A stretch of 64,000 nucleotides of DNA, from NCBI RefSeq assembly GCF_009856445.1, contig NZ_WMFA01000010.1:1-64000 (forward strand), given 5' to 3'. The notes beneath the pieces were generated by a model that was not told where the DNA came from, searched no databases, and worked only from the letters and a program-made list of their open reading frames with translations. Positions 51,094 through 59,626 of the stretch are shown in pieces; position 1 is the stretch's first letter; every line of letters begins with the position of its first letter. The position numbers were made by a program, and so were the translations under genes. Source of the stretch: Halobacillus litoralis (GTDB lineage: Bacteria; Bacillota; Bacilli; Bacillales; Halobacillaceae).

Positions 51094-51531
51094 ATGTCCG
51101 AACATAAAGTAGCGATCACGAGTAAGTCTCAAGGGATGAAATCGGAAATCGAGGCAGGAAAACATTCATTGACGATTGATGAACCGAAGCAAATGGGCGG
51201 AACAGATGAAGGTGCTGACCCACTTGCAACGCTGTTAGGTTCGCTCGCAGGCTGTGAAACGGTCGTTGCGAACATGGTGGCGAAGGAAATGAAGTTCGAC
51301 CTTCAAAGTATTTCGTTTGATATCAACGGGACTCTCGATATGCGAGGGTTGATGGGGACGGCGGATGTAAAGCCTTACTTTGACACGGTGAACATTAAAG
51401 CGGAAGTAGAAACGTCAGAATCTCAAGAGCGTATCGAAGAACTTCAGGAAATCGTTGACCAACGCTGCCCAGTTTTCACTACACTGAAAGCAGCAGGGGT
51501 TACCCTGAATGTAGATTGGCAAAAAGCTTAA
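51094..51531 (+). CDS. OsmC/Ohr-family protein
   Basis: A 145-residue OsmC-fold protein. The two redox cysteines are visible: GCETVV in the central helix (near 55) and RCPVF (near 127). In OsmC and Ohr this pair reduces organic hydroperoxides. The sequence looks more like the YhfA branch, where the function is not defined. ATG 51094 follows AAGGAGGAA at 51080-51088; a longer frame from 51034 has no ribosome site. Confidence 0.85.
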   Translation: MSEHKVAITSKSQGMKSEIEAGKHSLTIDEPKQMGGTDEGADPLATLLGSLAGCETVVANMVAKEMKFDLQSISFDINGTLDMRGLMGTADVKPYFDTVNIKAEVETSESQERIEELQEIVDQRCPVFTTLKAAGVTLNVDWQKA

Positions 51532-51539
51532 CAAATGGG

Positions 51540-51570
51540 AAGAGGCTCCTCTAGGGGGCCTTTTTTTATA
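51540..51570 (+). terminator. Terminator of the OsmC gene
   Basis: AGAGGCTCC pairs with GGGGGCCTTT around TCTA with G-U pairs, then TTTTTA. Confidence 0.75.
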
Positions 51571-51669
51571 CTGAAAATTTCCATGGAAACGATGGAAAGA
51601 ATTAATAATGAATCTCTTAATCCGCCTATGTTACCTTATTAGGGAACCTGATAAGGAGGTAGATTTTAA

Positions 51670-52251
51670 ATGTTCAAAAAATTGATGCTGACAGGAATTG
51701 CTACTGTTAGTTTGCTCGCTTTTTCCTTCCCTGTCGAAAGTTTTGCCCACGCCAACACTCATACCGTCCAAAAGGGCGATTCTATTTATAAAATTGCTAT
51801 GAAACATGGTGTTTCTGCCCAACAATTGCAGGCCATGAACAATAAATCGAACGCAGAAATTTATCCTGGGGAGCAGTTGCAGCTTCCCGTTGCTCTTAGT
51901 GAATCTGAAAAAGATTTACTCGCTCGTCTAGTTGAAGCAGAGGCGAAGGGTGAAAGTTATTCAGGTAAGGTTGCCGTAGCCACAGTTGTTTTAAACCGTG
52001 TGGAAAGTGATCTTTTCCCAGATTCCGTGAATGGCGTCATCTATGACGGCATTCAGTTCTCTCCTGTTTTGAATGGTACGATTAACCAGCCGGCAAGCGC
52101 TGAGTCAAAACGTGCGGTCAATGAAGCCATTGCTTATCAAGGCTATGACCGTGAGTCTCTATTTTTCTATAATCCTGATAAAGCGCAAAGTGACTATTTG
52201 AGCAGTAAAGAAGTGACAACAGTCATCGGCGACCACGTTTTCTTGAGATAA
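51670..52251 (+). CDS. Secreted cell-wall hydrolase with LysM and SleB/CwlJ-like domains
   Basis: A 193-residue exported protein: signal peptide (about 1-26), LysM peptidoglycan-binding repeat (HTVQKGDSIYKIAMKHGVSAQQLQAMN, about 31-73), then a Hydrolase_2 (SleB/CwlJ-type) domain starting LLARLVEAEAKGESYSGKVAVATVVLNR, with the catalytic-type Glu. The family cuts muropeptides, often in spore cortex or lateral wall. With its signal peptide and LysM it more likely acts on the vegetative wall. AAGGAGGT precedes the ATG, and a terminator follows. Confidence 0.9.
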   Translation: MFKKLMLTGIATVSLLAFSFPVESFAHANTHTVQKGDSIYKIAMKHGVSAQQLQAMNNKSNAEIYPGEQLQLPVALSESEKDLLARLVEAEAKGESYSGKVAVATVVLNRVESDLFPDSVNGVIYDGIQFSPVLNGTINQPASAESKRAVNEAIAYQGYDRESLFFYNPDKAQSDYLSSKEVTTVIGDHVFLR

Positions 52252-52257
52252 ACCACT

Positions 52258-52294
52258 TGAACAAGCACCTTTGATAGGTGCTTGTATTTTTTTG
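52258..52294 (+). terminator. Terminator of the LysM/SleB gene
   Basis: AACAAGCACCT pairs with AGGTGCTTGT around TTGAT, then TTTTTTT. Confidence 0.9.
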
Positions 52295-52306
52295 GATTTT
52301 TACAAT

Positions 52307-52366
52307 GGATCGTATGAATGAAAGAGCGTGGAAATATACATTCATCAACGGATGAACATACGATCC
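52307..52366. other. Structured intergenic element with nested inverted repeats
   Basis: GGATCGTATG (52307-52316) and CATACGATCC (52357-52366) are perfect 10-bp inverses. Inside them lies a second perfect hairpin TTCATC-AACG-GATGAA (52341-52356). No gene is recognised here, and it is followed by a strong terminator-like hairpin. It could be the core of a small RNA. Confidence 0.55.
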
Positions 52367-52464
52367 AGGACGATGTGGTGAATGTGGAAGAAGGTATTTA
52401 GAGCGATCGAAAGCGGATGGTGCTCTGTATGTGAGCGTTCATGAACAAGTGGATCATAGAAATG

Positions 52465-52499
52465 AAAAGGAGATCCCTGTACAGGGATCTCCTTTTTCG
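52465..52499. terminator. Bidirectional terminator
   Basis: AAAAGGAGATCCCTG and CAGGGATCTCCTTTT are perfect inverses around TA. It closes the symporter gene on the minus strand and any transcript from the structured element on the plus strand. Confidence 0.9.
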
Positions 52500-52510
52500 G
52501 TGCGATAGGG

Positions 52511-53926
52511 TTAACTTGCATCTTCTTCCTCCTGAAACAGCTCGACCTTCCTTTTCTTCGTCCGCTTTTTGTACACGCGGTTCACATAGTCATCCGTTAA
52601 TGCAGCGATTTCCTTATGCAGGAACAATAGTGGAATAATGTTTGTAAGTAGGACGAAGGCTAAAATCAAGTCGAGGAATTGCCACACGAACTGAAGTCCT
52701 CCGATCGCTCCTACGAATACGGCTACAATGTAGACAATCCGCATGATTTTAGCTGCGCGTAGGCTGAACAGGTATTCCGCTTGTTTTTCTCCGTAAAAGA
52801 CGAGGACACCGATGGTAGTAATTACGAAAAAGAGTAAAAATACAGTGATGAAACTGCCTCCGAACGCGTCTCCGAATTCGGATCCGATGGCGACGTTGAT
52901 CATATTCGATGCATCACTTCCACCGACTTCCTGCCATGCGCCGGTGACGAGAACGGTCAAACCGGACACCGTACAGATGACAATTGTATCAACGAAAACG
53001 CTGAAGATTCCCCATAATGCCTGGCGGGACGGGTGATCTGTTTTTGCGGCCGCGTGGGCGATCGATGCAGTTCCAAGACCGGCTTCGTTAGAATAAAGAC
53101 CGCGTGCAATCCCCCAGCGTAAAGCTTGGGCAACAGCCGCACCGGCAAAACCGCCAGTAGCTGAAATGGGTGTGAAAGCGTGGGTGAAAATCAATCCAAA
53201 TACGTTGGGGATTTGATCGATGTTGGCAAAGATTACGTACAAACAGACAGCGAGGTAAATGAGCACCATGCCCGGCACCATCTTATCGGTGACCTTGGCG
53301 ATCCGTTTAATACCTCCGAAAACTACGATGGCAATGGCTGCACACATGACGATCCCCGTAATCTCAACCGGCCATCCAAAGGCCCCCTCTGTCTGCGTAG
53401 CGATAGAGTTTGATTGCACCATCGTGCTTGGGATTAATTCAATCATTAGGAAGAATGCGAAGGCGGTCGAGACCCACTTCCAACCCAGGGCCTTTTTTAT
53501 GTAGTATTGTGGTCCGCCGACCCAAATGTTTTTGTCGTTCTTTTCCCTGTACTTCATCCCTAATAAAATTTCACTATACTTTGTAGCCATTCCGATTAAA
53601 GCGACAAGCCACATCCAAAACAGAGCACCTGGTCCACCTAGAGAAATCGCGACAGGCACACCGACGATATTCGTTGCACCCGCTGTAGAGGCTAATGCTG
53701 AAGTGAAAGCCTGGAATGGAGTGATGGTTCCTTTCTTTTCTGTTTTCTTGAAGATTTGTCCGATGGTTTGGTGGAGGACGTGACCGAAAAAGCGGAATTG
53801 GAAAAACTTAATTCGGATGGTAAGGAAGATCCCGCCCAGAATTAAAATGATCGCTAATGGATACGTCCATAAAAAGTCGGAAATCGTGGTGATCCCCTCT
53901 TTGATACTATTCCATAAATCTCCCAA
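52511..53926 (-). CDS. Sodium:alanine/glycine symporter (AGCS family)
   Basis: About 471 residues and 10-11 spans. Family motifs: ILGGIFLTIRIKFFQFR, PFQAFTSALASTAGATNIVGVPVAISLGGPGALFWMWLVALIGM, GGPQYYIKKALG and RGLYSNEAGLGTASIAHAAA. It imports alanine or glycine with sodium. The start is a TTG at 53926 because AAGGGGAT lies six bases upstream, and the protein then begins MGDLWNSIKEG like others; the frame stays open to 54034 without a site. It is the opposite orientation to the flavin reductase gene, with which it shares the upstream region. Confidence 0.9.
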   Translation of the reverse strand: MGDLWNSIKEGITTISDFLWTYPLAIILILGGIFLTIRIKFFQFRFFGHVLHQTIGQIFKKTEKKGTITPFQAFTSALASTAGATNIVGVPVAISLGGPGALFWMWLVALIGMATKYSEILLGMKYREKNDKNIWVGGPQYYIKKALGWKWVSTAFAFFLMIELIPSTMVQSNSIATQTEGAFGWPVEITGIVMCAAIAIVVFGGIKRIAKVTDKMVPGMVLIYLAVCLYVIFANIDQIPNVFGLIFTHAFTPISATGGFAGAAVAQALRWGIARGLYSNEAGLGTASIAHAAAKTDHPSRQALWGIFSVFVDTIVICTVSGLTVLVTGAWQEVGGSDASNMINVAIGSEFGDAFGGSFITVFLLFFVITTIGVLVFYGEKQAEYLFSLRAAKIMRIVYIVAVFVGAIGGLQFVWQFLDLILAFVLLTNIIPLLFLHKEIAALTDDYVNRVYKKRTKKRKVELFQEEEDAS

Positions 53927-54061
53927 TGAAAGATCCCCTTTCGACAAACTGTAAGATACCCATATATTCCCTTTACATAAAATGTTAAACGCATATAATG
54001 AGCAGGGAAGATGAGCCTTGAGAGAAAAAGCCATACACTAGAGGAATAGAGGAGGGATCAA

Positions 54062-54658
54062 TTGAATATTAGTAAAGAAAATTTTCAAAACCATTCCATG
54101 AGCAAGTTAATCAAAGGAGCGGTGGTGCCGCGCCCGATCGCGTGGGTCTCCACTATAAGTGGAGATGGCATCCGCAATCTGGCACCTTTCAGTTTTTTTA
54201 CGGTCGCATCCATGAATCCAATTACTCTTTGTTTTTCGATAGGGAGAGCGGATAGAGATAAAGACACACTGAAAAATATAAAGGAAACAAAGCAGTTTAT
54301 TATCAATGTCGTTTCTGAATCGTTGGCTAACCAGATGCATGAAAGCAGTAAAAGGTTTGATGCTGATATTGATGAGTTTGAGAGGGCAGGTACAGATTTC
54401 GAAGACGGTGATTTTATACCTGTGCCAAGGGTGAAACAATCGCCTGTTCACATGGAATGTGAGCTCGATCGAGTCATAGAAATTGGTGAAGGGAATCTGG
54501 TTTTAGGAAGGTTGGTCGGTTACCATATCCAGGACGACGTTTATGAAGAAACAGACAAAGTGAATCCCTACGAACTGAAGCCTGTTGGACGAATGGCGGG
54601 AGACTACAGCTACATACGGGACTTCTTTCCACTCCCCAACGACGACCTTCCCAAATAA
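54062..54658 (+). CDS. Flavin reductase family protein (FMN-binding)
   Basis: A 198-residue split-barrel flavin protein: VVPRPIAWVSTISGDGIRNLAPFSFFTVASMNPITLCFSIG is the typical FMN-binding start. The C-terminal MAGDYSYIRDFFPL fits the DIM6/NTAB-type group. The reaction is not known. The start is TTG 54062 with GAGGAGGGA upstream. The unit ends with a hairpin just after the stop. Confidence 0.83.
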   Translation: MNISKENFQNHSMSKLIKGAVVPRPIAWVSTISGDGIRNLAPFSFFTVASMNPITLCFSIGRADRDKDTLKNIKETKQFIINVVSESLANQMHESSKRFDADIDEFERAGTDFEDGDFIPVPRVKQSPVHMECELDRVIEIGEGNLVLGRLVGYHIQDDVYEETDKVNPYELKPVGRMAGDYSYIRDFFPLPNDDLPK

Positions 54659-54659
54659 A

Positions 54660-54699
54660 AAATCCGCAGAGCCATTTTATGGCCCTGCGGCTTTTTTAC
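54660..54699 (+). terminator. Terminator of the flavin reductase gene
   Basis: CCGCAGAGCCAT pairs with ATGGCCCTGCGG around TTT with an A-C gap, then CTTTTTT. Confidence 0.85.
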
Positions 54700-54736
54700 A
54701 TTTACTGGCGTACCAGGTCATACAGATTATGGTAAT

Positions 54737-55543
54737 TCACTCCACCCTGGGTTTGGTTGGGTCACAGGCGGGATATTCGCCATTTGTGGTTTCTGCAAGT
54801 TTGTAAAGGTAGTAGCATTCTTCTCTTGCCATATGATCAGCCATGAGAGGGGAGAATGTGCCGAGTATGACCTCATTCATCTCCATCTCCTCTAATTCTG
54901 TTAAAAATGTACGGAAGATTTTCATTTCCAGTTCCACTTCATTGTTAAACCGTTTCAGAGCAGGGAAGGAGTGCTGGTTGGTTCTTAGATATCCTTTCAT
55001 CTCCACGGCCTTTATGTAGAACTGATCGAAATGTTGCCGGAACGTATCACTTTTATCTTTAAGCCTTTTTTCCACAGCATCCATTTCATCATGGATGGCA
55101 CCTGCATGACCTGAAGCATCCATTAACCACAGCATATGGTGGTGCAGCTCATGAAATAATGGAGGGACATCCCCTTTTCCTAAGAAACCGAGAACAAGCA
55201 AATATTCTTCTACTTCATTGACCATATGATTAAGGAAAGTTGGGCTCAAATGAATCTTTACTTTTCCAAAAAGGGATCGCTCGATCAGGTTGAGTTTAAA
55301 CTTGTGAAACTTCCGTGCTTTTTCTCCTGCTTGCTTTGAAAAACTCACCATGTCCTCGACATTACCTTCGCGCACGTTCTTTAAAAGGTCATCCCATTGT
55401 GTAGCATAATTCCGCGCTTGATTTAATGTTTCCTCTTCTGAGGCGTACAAAGAATCCCGAATAAAACGGGCATGATCTCCAAGAATCTGCAACCAGAACA
55501 GATGCTCAAAATTCGCTTGTTCAGCATAGTCCTTCACGTTCAT
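54737..55543 (-). CDS. DUF2935-family protein
   Basis: About 268 residues and mostly helical, in two similar halves. Each has an E-x-x-H or H-x-x-E pattern: FEHLFWLQILGDHARFIRD near the start, FHELHHHMLWLMDASGHAGAIHDEMDA and ADHMAREECYYLYKL later. This is the DUF2935 layout, thought to form ferritin-like four-helix bundles with metal sites; no function is established. ATG 55543 follows AGAGGGTG. It is divergent from the GntR/ABC operon and may share its regulatory region. Confidence 0.85.
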   Translation of the reverse strand: MNVKDYAEQANFEHLFWLQILGDHARFIRDSLYASEEETLNQARNYATQWDDLLKNVREGNVEDMVSFSKQAGEKARKFHKFKLNLIERSLFGKVKIHLSPTFLNHMVNEVEEYLLVLGFLGKGDVPPLFHELHHHMLWLMDASGHAGAIHDEMDAVEKRLKDKSDTFRQHFDQFYIKAVEMKGYLRTNQHSFPALKRFNNEVELEMKIFRTFLTELEEMEMNEVILGTFSPLMADHMAREECYYLYKLAETTNGEYPACDPTKPRVE

Positions 55544-55689
55544 CACCCTCTTTTTTCTTAGGTCATCCCTTTCATCCTATTCATACTTTGTTTTCTTCAT
55601 GAAAAGAGTCAGGATCCTATAAGCAGAATTTAAGAGTTTGGTAAAAAATAAAAAAAAGGCTTCTCAAATGGAAGATCCTCCTATATACT

Positions 55690-55714
55690 ACTGTACTAGG
55701 AGTAATAATACAGT
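55690..55714 (+). promoter_or_regulatory. Candidate operator of the GntR/ABC operon
   Basis: ACTGTA (55690-55695) and TACAGT (55709-55714) are inverses separated by 13 bases, 36 bases before the YtrA-type gene. Position and spacing fit an autoregulatory GntR-family site. Confidence 0.55.
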
Positions 55715-55749
55715 TAATACAGATAGAACACACCGATGGAGGTGGCTGG

Positions 55750-56127
55750 ATGTTTGAGTTGGACGTCAGGAGCCGAAAGCCGATTTACGAGCAGCTCGTA
55801 GAAAAGCTGAAGCAACTGATTATCAATGACGTTCTGAAGGAAGACGAAAAACTACCTTCTGTGAGGGAGCTTGCCCAACAGTTGACGATTAACCCGAACA
55901 CGATTCAGAAAGCCTATCGTGAGTTGGAGACGCAAGGGTATATCTACTCGTTGAAAGGGAAGGGAAGCTTCGTGCATCCTTCTGGAAAAGTCGATAACGA
56001 AGAGGAGTTGAAAAAAGTGAGAGAAGAGTTGAAGAAGCTGTTTGCGGAAGCGATTTATTTAGGGATGACTTCAGAAGAGATCGCAGCTCTTCTCCGCGAA
56101 GTTGAAGGAGGTCAGCAGGATGATTGA
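55750..56127 (+). CDS. GntR-family regulator, YtrA subfamily
   Basis: A short GntR regulator of 125 residues. The N-terminal winged helix contains KPIYEQLVEKLKQLIINDVLKEDEKLPSVRELAQQLTINPNTIQKAYRELETQGYIYSLKGKGSFV, and a short helical C-terminal dimer part follows instead of a large ligand domain. That is the YtrA subfamily, which controls neighbouring ABC transporters and often responds to cell-wall antibiotics. Its stop overlaps the ABC gene's start by eight bases. Confidence 0.88.
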   Translation: MFELDVRSRKPIYEQLVEKLKQLIINDVLKEDEKLPSVRELAQQLTINPNTIQKAYRELETQGYIYSLKGKGSFVHPSGKVDNEEELKKVREELKKLFAEAIYLGMTSEEIAALLREVEGGQQDD

Positions 56128-57019
56128 AGTGAATACGGTCAGTAAATCTTTCGATCGAACCAAGATTCTCAGAGACGTTTCTTTTCGAGTGAACAAAGGT
56201 TCCATCTACGGTCTTCTTGGTTCCAATGGTGCAGGGAAAACAACGTTAATGAGGATTCTTACAGGTATTCTCAAACAGAATAATGGGCAGGTTCATATTT
56301 TGGATAATGACGTCTTTGAGAATGAATCCGTCAAACAAAGGATGGTCTTCATCCCGGATAGTCTGTACTTTCTGCCCCAATACACCACTCGTCATATGGC
56401 AGATTATTACCGGTCCATGTATGACAGTTGGAACGAAGAACGGTATGAAAAATTAAAGAAAGTCTTTCAACTGGATGAAACAAAGAAAATCAGTCAGTTT
56501 TCCAAAGGGATGCAGCGGCAAGTCGCGTTTTGGCTGGCGATGGCATCGATGCCTGATGTACTGATCCTCGATGAACCATTCGACGGTCTCGATGCTGTCA
56601 TGAGGCAGAAAGTCCGCAGCTTGATCATTCAGGATGTGGCGGAACGGGAGATGACGGTTTTAATATCCTCCCACAACTTGAGGGAAGTCGAAGACATTTG
56701 CGATCATGTCGGAATCCTACATAAAGGGGAAATTCTCCTTGAACGTGATTTGGATGATCTGAAAGCCGATGTCCATAAGATCCAGGTCGCTTTCCGTGAT
56801 GATTCTTTTCAGCCGGAAACCATGGATCTCGATATTCTTCACAAAGAAAAACGTGGCAGTGTCTGGCTGCTGATTGTCCGGGGAAATGAAACGGACATTT
56901 CAGCTGACCTCCAAAAGTACCGGCCTCTTGTTTATGACAGGCTCCCACTTACTCTGGAAGAAATCTTCATTTATGAAATGGGAGGTGTAGGGTATGCGTT
57001 CGAAAACATCCTCGTTTAA
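56120..57019 (+). CDS. ABC transporter ATP-binding protein
   Basis: About 299 residues: Walker A GSNGAGKTT (near 35), signature FSKGMQRQ, Walker B VLILDEPFDGLD, and H-loop SSHNLREVED. The C-terminal ~70 residues extend past the ATPase core, as in antibiotic- or lantibiotic-type exporters. ATG 56120 follows AAGGAGGT at 56105-56112 and overlaps the GntR gene. It pairs with the downstream permease by a 26-base overlap. The layout resembles the B. subtilis ytrABC locus. Confidence 0.88.
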   Translation: MIEVNTVSKSFDRTKILRDVSFRVNKGSIYGLLGSNGAGKTTLMRILTGILKQNNGQVHILDNDVFENESVKQRMVFIPDSLYFLPQYTTRHMADYYRSMYDSWNEERYEKLKKVFQLDETKKISQFSKGMQRQVAFWLAMASMPDVLILDEPFDGLDAVMRQKVRSLIIQDVAEREMTVLISSHNLREVEDICDHVGILHKGEILLERDLDDLKADVHKIQVAFRDDSFQPETMDLDILHKEKRGSVWLLIVRGNETDISADLQKYRPLVYDRLPLTLEEIFIYEMGGVGYAFENILV

Positions 57020-58988
57020 TAAAGAGATCATCAAGCAGGATTTCCGTAATGTTGGATGGATCAGTATCGTTTACTTTTTAGGGTTGTTCTTTATTGTGCC
57101 GATGCAGTTATTTATGGAATTCGGGAGAGAGGAACCTCGTATCACAGATGACCGTGGGTTATTTGGCGGAATCTTTGCTTATGAACTTCAGTCGCTATTT
57201 TTAATTGTGATGCCGGCGCTTATGGCGGTGTTTTTATTCCGTTACCTGCATGTCAAAGGAGCTTCAGATTTCGCTCACAGCTTTCCTATGAAGAGAGGGA
57301 AACTGTTTCATCACCATATTCTCTCAGGCATTATTCTATTAATCCTGCCGATTTTACTTAATTATTTGGTTCTCGTTGTTACGGCTGGAGTAACGGATGT
57401 CACAGAGTACTATACGATTGGGAATGCGAGTTATTGGTTATGGTTGTTTACCACAATGAGCCTTCTTATTTTCGCAGCGGGCGTTTTTGTTGGGACTTTA
57501 ACCGGGATGTCCGCTGTGCAAGGAGTTTTGACTTTTATTCTGCTGTTTTTACCTGTGGGGTTATACGTGTTGATTGCTTTTCATTTGACCTCCTATATTA
57601 AAGGCTATTCCGGGGACATGGTGTTAGATCGTTCCCTTCAATATTTTTCACCACTGGTAGACTTGTTGGAGTACCGGAGCTATGGTCCGGAAGAGGTCAG
57701 TGTCCCTGTTGAAGCTCTTTCCTTATTCATTTATGGAGGCATGGCCGTTCTCTTTTACGTGATTTCCGTATGGCTCTATAAAAAACGACCTCTGGAAGCG
57801 GCGGGCCGTGCGTTAGCGGTACGCGCCCTGAACCCTGTTTTCAAACTCGGGGTCACATTCTGCTTCGCCTTATTCGGAGGCATGTATTTCAGTGTTGCCC
57901 AAAATACGTATAGTTGGATGATCACAGGCTATTTCATTGGTGGAACATTTGGTTTTGCCGCAGCTTCCATGCTGCTTGAAAAAACCTGGAGAATATTCAA
58001 CAAGAAAAACGTAACAGGTTGGCTGGGTTATGGTGTGGCAGCTGGTGTATTGATTGCGGCTATTCCGCTCCTCTGGCAAAATTACGAATCTTATGTCCCT
58101 GAGCAGGATGAAGTGGAAAAGGTCTATATCAGTAGTGGATATTGGGAATATCAACAACTTGCTGATCACGATAGGAAAGTTCCTTACATTACTTCTGAAG
58201 CGGCTATCCAATCTGCGATAGACCTTCATGAGAAACTAATCGATGTGAGCAACCCTCTAAAGAAAGGGGAAGATTACTTCTTCTTTGTCTATCAAATGAA
58301 GGACGGAAGTGAGATCTATCGCCAATATCGTATAGATGATGAAAAAGTGAGGGATGAGAAGAAAGCTGTTTATGAAACACAAGAATACAAAAGTATTCAA
58401 TATCCTGTGCTTGCATTAGATGTTTCTGAGATCAATCAATTGTTGATGCACCCTTATTCAGGCCGTAGTGGAAAGGATTTGTACGATCCGGAGAAAATTT
58501 CTGCGTTTATGGAAGTGTTAAAACAGGACCTTGAACAACTTTCATATGACGAAATGGTTACACCCAGAGGATTGGATACAGGGGTTACCTTTACCGTGAA
58601 TGGAACACGTGAGAATCCATATTATGTTCGTCTTTACCCATCCTATGAGAATACGATGGAGTGGTTGAAAGAAGAGGGCATGTACGAACAAGTGATGACC
58701 CAGGCCGAAGACGTACAGCGTGCTGAAGTCTACCGCTGGCCTCAAAGTCTAGACGATCGATATAGCAGACCTCGATTTGTGTTTGAACAATTAAGAGGGG
58801 ATGATGTTGAACCTCTTGAAGTTACAAATCATGTACAAATTGAAACGCTTTTCGAAGGAGAAGCAAATAAAGAAGAGGGAGCTTATCTTATCGCTTTTTA
58901 TTTCGATAAAAACGATCCTGAACCTTATGAAGTTTTAAGTTTCGATGAAGGGGACGCTCCGGGCTTTATAAAGGAACACTTCGAATAA
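56994..58988 (+). CDS. ABC transporter permease with C-terminal DUF6449-like domain
   Basis: A 664-residue permease. Spans cover about residues 20-360, with a pair of long loops, and the remaining ~300 residues (after ~365) are a soluble, acidic, extracytoplasmic domain (DUF6449-like: VEKVYISSGYWEYQQLADHDRKVPYITSEAAIQ, and others). Most YtrC/D-type permeases lack such a domain. It overlaps the ATPase gene by 26 bases. The next gene is an ECF sigma factor on the same strand, 18 bases downstream. Substrate unknown. Confidence 0.82.
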   Translation: MRSKTSSFNKEIIKQDFRNVGWISIVYFLGLFFIVPMQLFMEFGREEPRITDDRGLFGGIFAYELQSLFLIVMPALMAVFLFRYLHVKGASDFAHSFPMKRGKLFHHHILSGIILLILPILLNYLVLVVTAGVTDVTEYYTIGNASYWLWLFTTMSLLIFAAGVFVGTLTGMSAVQGVLTFILLFLPVGLYVLIAFHLTSYIKGYSGDMVLDRSLQYFSPLVDLLEYRSYGPEEVSVPVEALSLFIYGGMAVLFYVISVWLYKKRPLEAAGRALAVRALNPVFKLGVTFCFALFGGMYFSVAQNTYSWMITGYFIGGTFGFAAASMLLEKTWRIFNKKNVTGWLGYGVAAGVLIAAIPLLWQNYESYVPEQDEVEKVYISSGYWEYQQLADHDRKVPYITSEAAIQSAIDLHEKLIDVSNPLKKGEDYFFFVYQMKDGSEIYRQYRIDDEKVRDEKKAVYETQEYKSIQYPVLALDVSEINQLLMHPYSGRSGKDLYDPEKISAFMEVLKQDLEQLSYDEMVTPRGLDTGVTFTVNGTRENPYYVRLYPSYENTMEWLKEEGMYEQVMTQAEDVQRAEVYRWPQSLDDRYSRPRFVFEQLRGDDVEPLEVTNHVQIETLFEGEANKEEGAYLIAFYFDKNDPEPYEVLSFDEGDAPGFIKEHFE

Positions 58989-59006
58989 AGGGAGAGATAC
59001 AAGAAG

Positions 59007-59528
59007 ATGGACTTTTGTGAGATGTATGAACAGTATTATCATCGTGTTTATTACACAGCTTTAAAAGTGACGAAGAACCCTTGTTCAGCTGAAGATATCC
59101 TTCAAGAAACCTTTATAAAAGCCTACGATAAACTCGATGAAGTCCGTGAAGAAGGAAAGGTGGGGGCTTGGCTCTCCACGATCGCCCACCGAAAAGCCAT
59201 TGACCTTCTGCGCAAAGAGAAGAAGGCAGTCATTATGCCGATCGAGGAGATGCCGATGCCCCAACCTGTCTATGAAAATGCTGTTTCTGATGTTGAACAT
59301 ATATGTGAATGCCGTCATCTGGAAGAAGACATCAAGAAGCGGATCAGCACGTTATCCCCTAAGCTTCGCGCGGTGTTTCAATTGAGTTACGATAAACAAT
59401 TGCAGGAAAAGGAAATCGCCCAAACGCTTCAGATCACACAGGCGGCCGTTAAGTCACGTCTTCACCGGGCGAGACTGGCCATGAAAGGCAAGCTTGGCGA
59501 AGAGATGGATCATTATTCTACAGCGTAG
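59007..59528 (+). CDS. ECF-type sigma factor
   Basis: A 173-residue sigma-70 ECF protein: region 2 with DILQETFIKAYDKLDEVREEGKVGAWLSTIAHRKAIDLLRKEKK and region 4 with LSPKLRAVFQLSYDKQLQEKEIAQTLQITQAAVKSRLHRAR. It is not SigW: the -10 and -35 recognition segments differ. No anti-sigma gene follows, which is unusual for the family. It sits 18 bases behind the permease, so the operon is GntR-ATPase-permease-sigma. The permease's outer domain is a candidate for signal input (speculative). Confidence 0.85.
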   Translation: MDFCEMYEQYYHRVYYTALKVTKNPCSAEDILQETFIKAYDKLDEVREEGKVGAWLSTIAHRKAIDLLRKEKKAVIMPIEEMPMPQPVYENAVSDVEHICECRHLEEDIKKRISTLSPKLRAVFQLSYDKQLQEKEIAQTLQITQAAVKSRLHRARLAMKGKLGEEMDHYSTA

Positions 59529-59537
59529 TATGATAAG

Positions 59538-59573
59538 CAGAACCCCGAAAACCGGGGTTCTGCTTTTTTTACC
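59538..59573 (+). terminator. Terminator of the GntR/ABC/sigma operon
   Basis: AGCAGAACCCCG pairs with CGGGGTTCTGCT around AAAAC, then TTTTTT. Confidence 0.92.
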
Positions 59574-59626
59574 CCGGAATGTTATATTTTTTTGTATGAT
59601 GAAGAAGTAAGAAGGAGGTGGATGGT

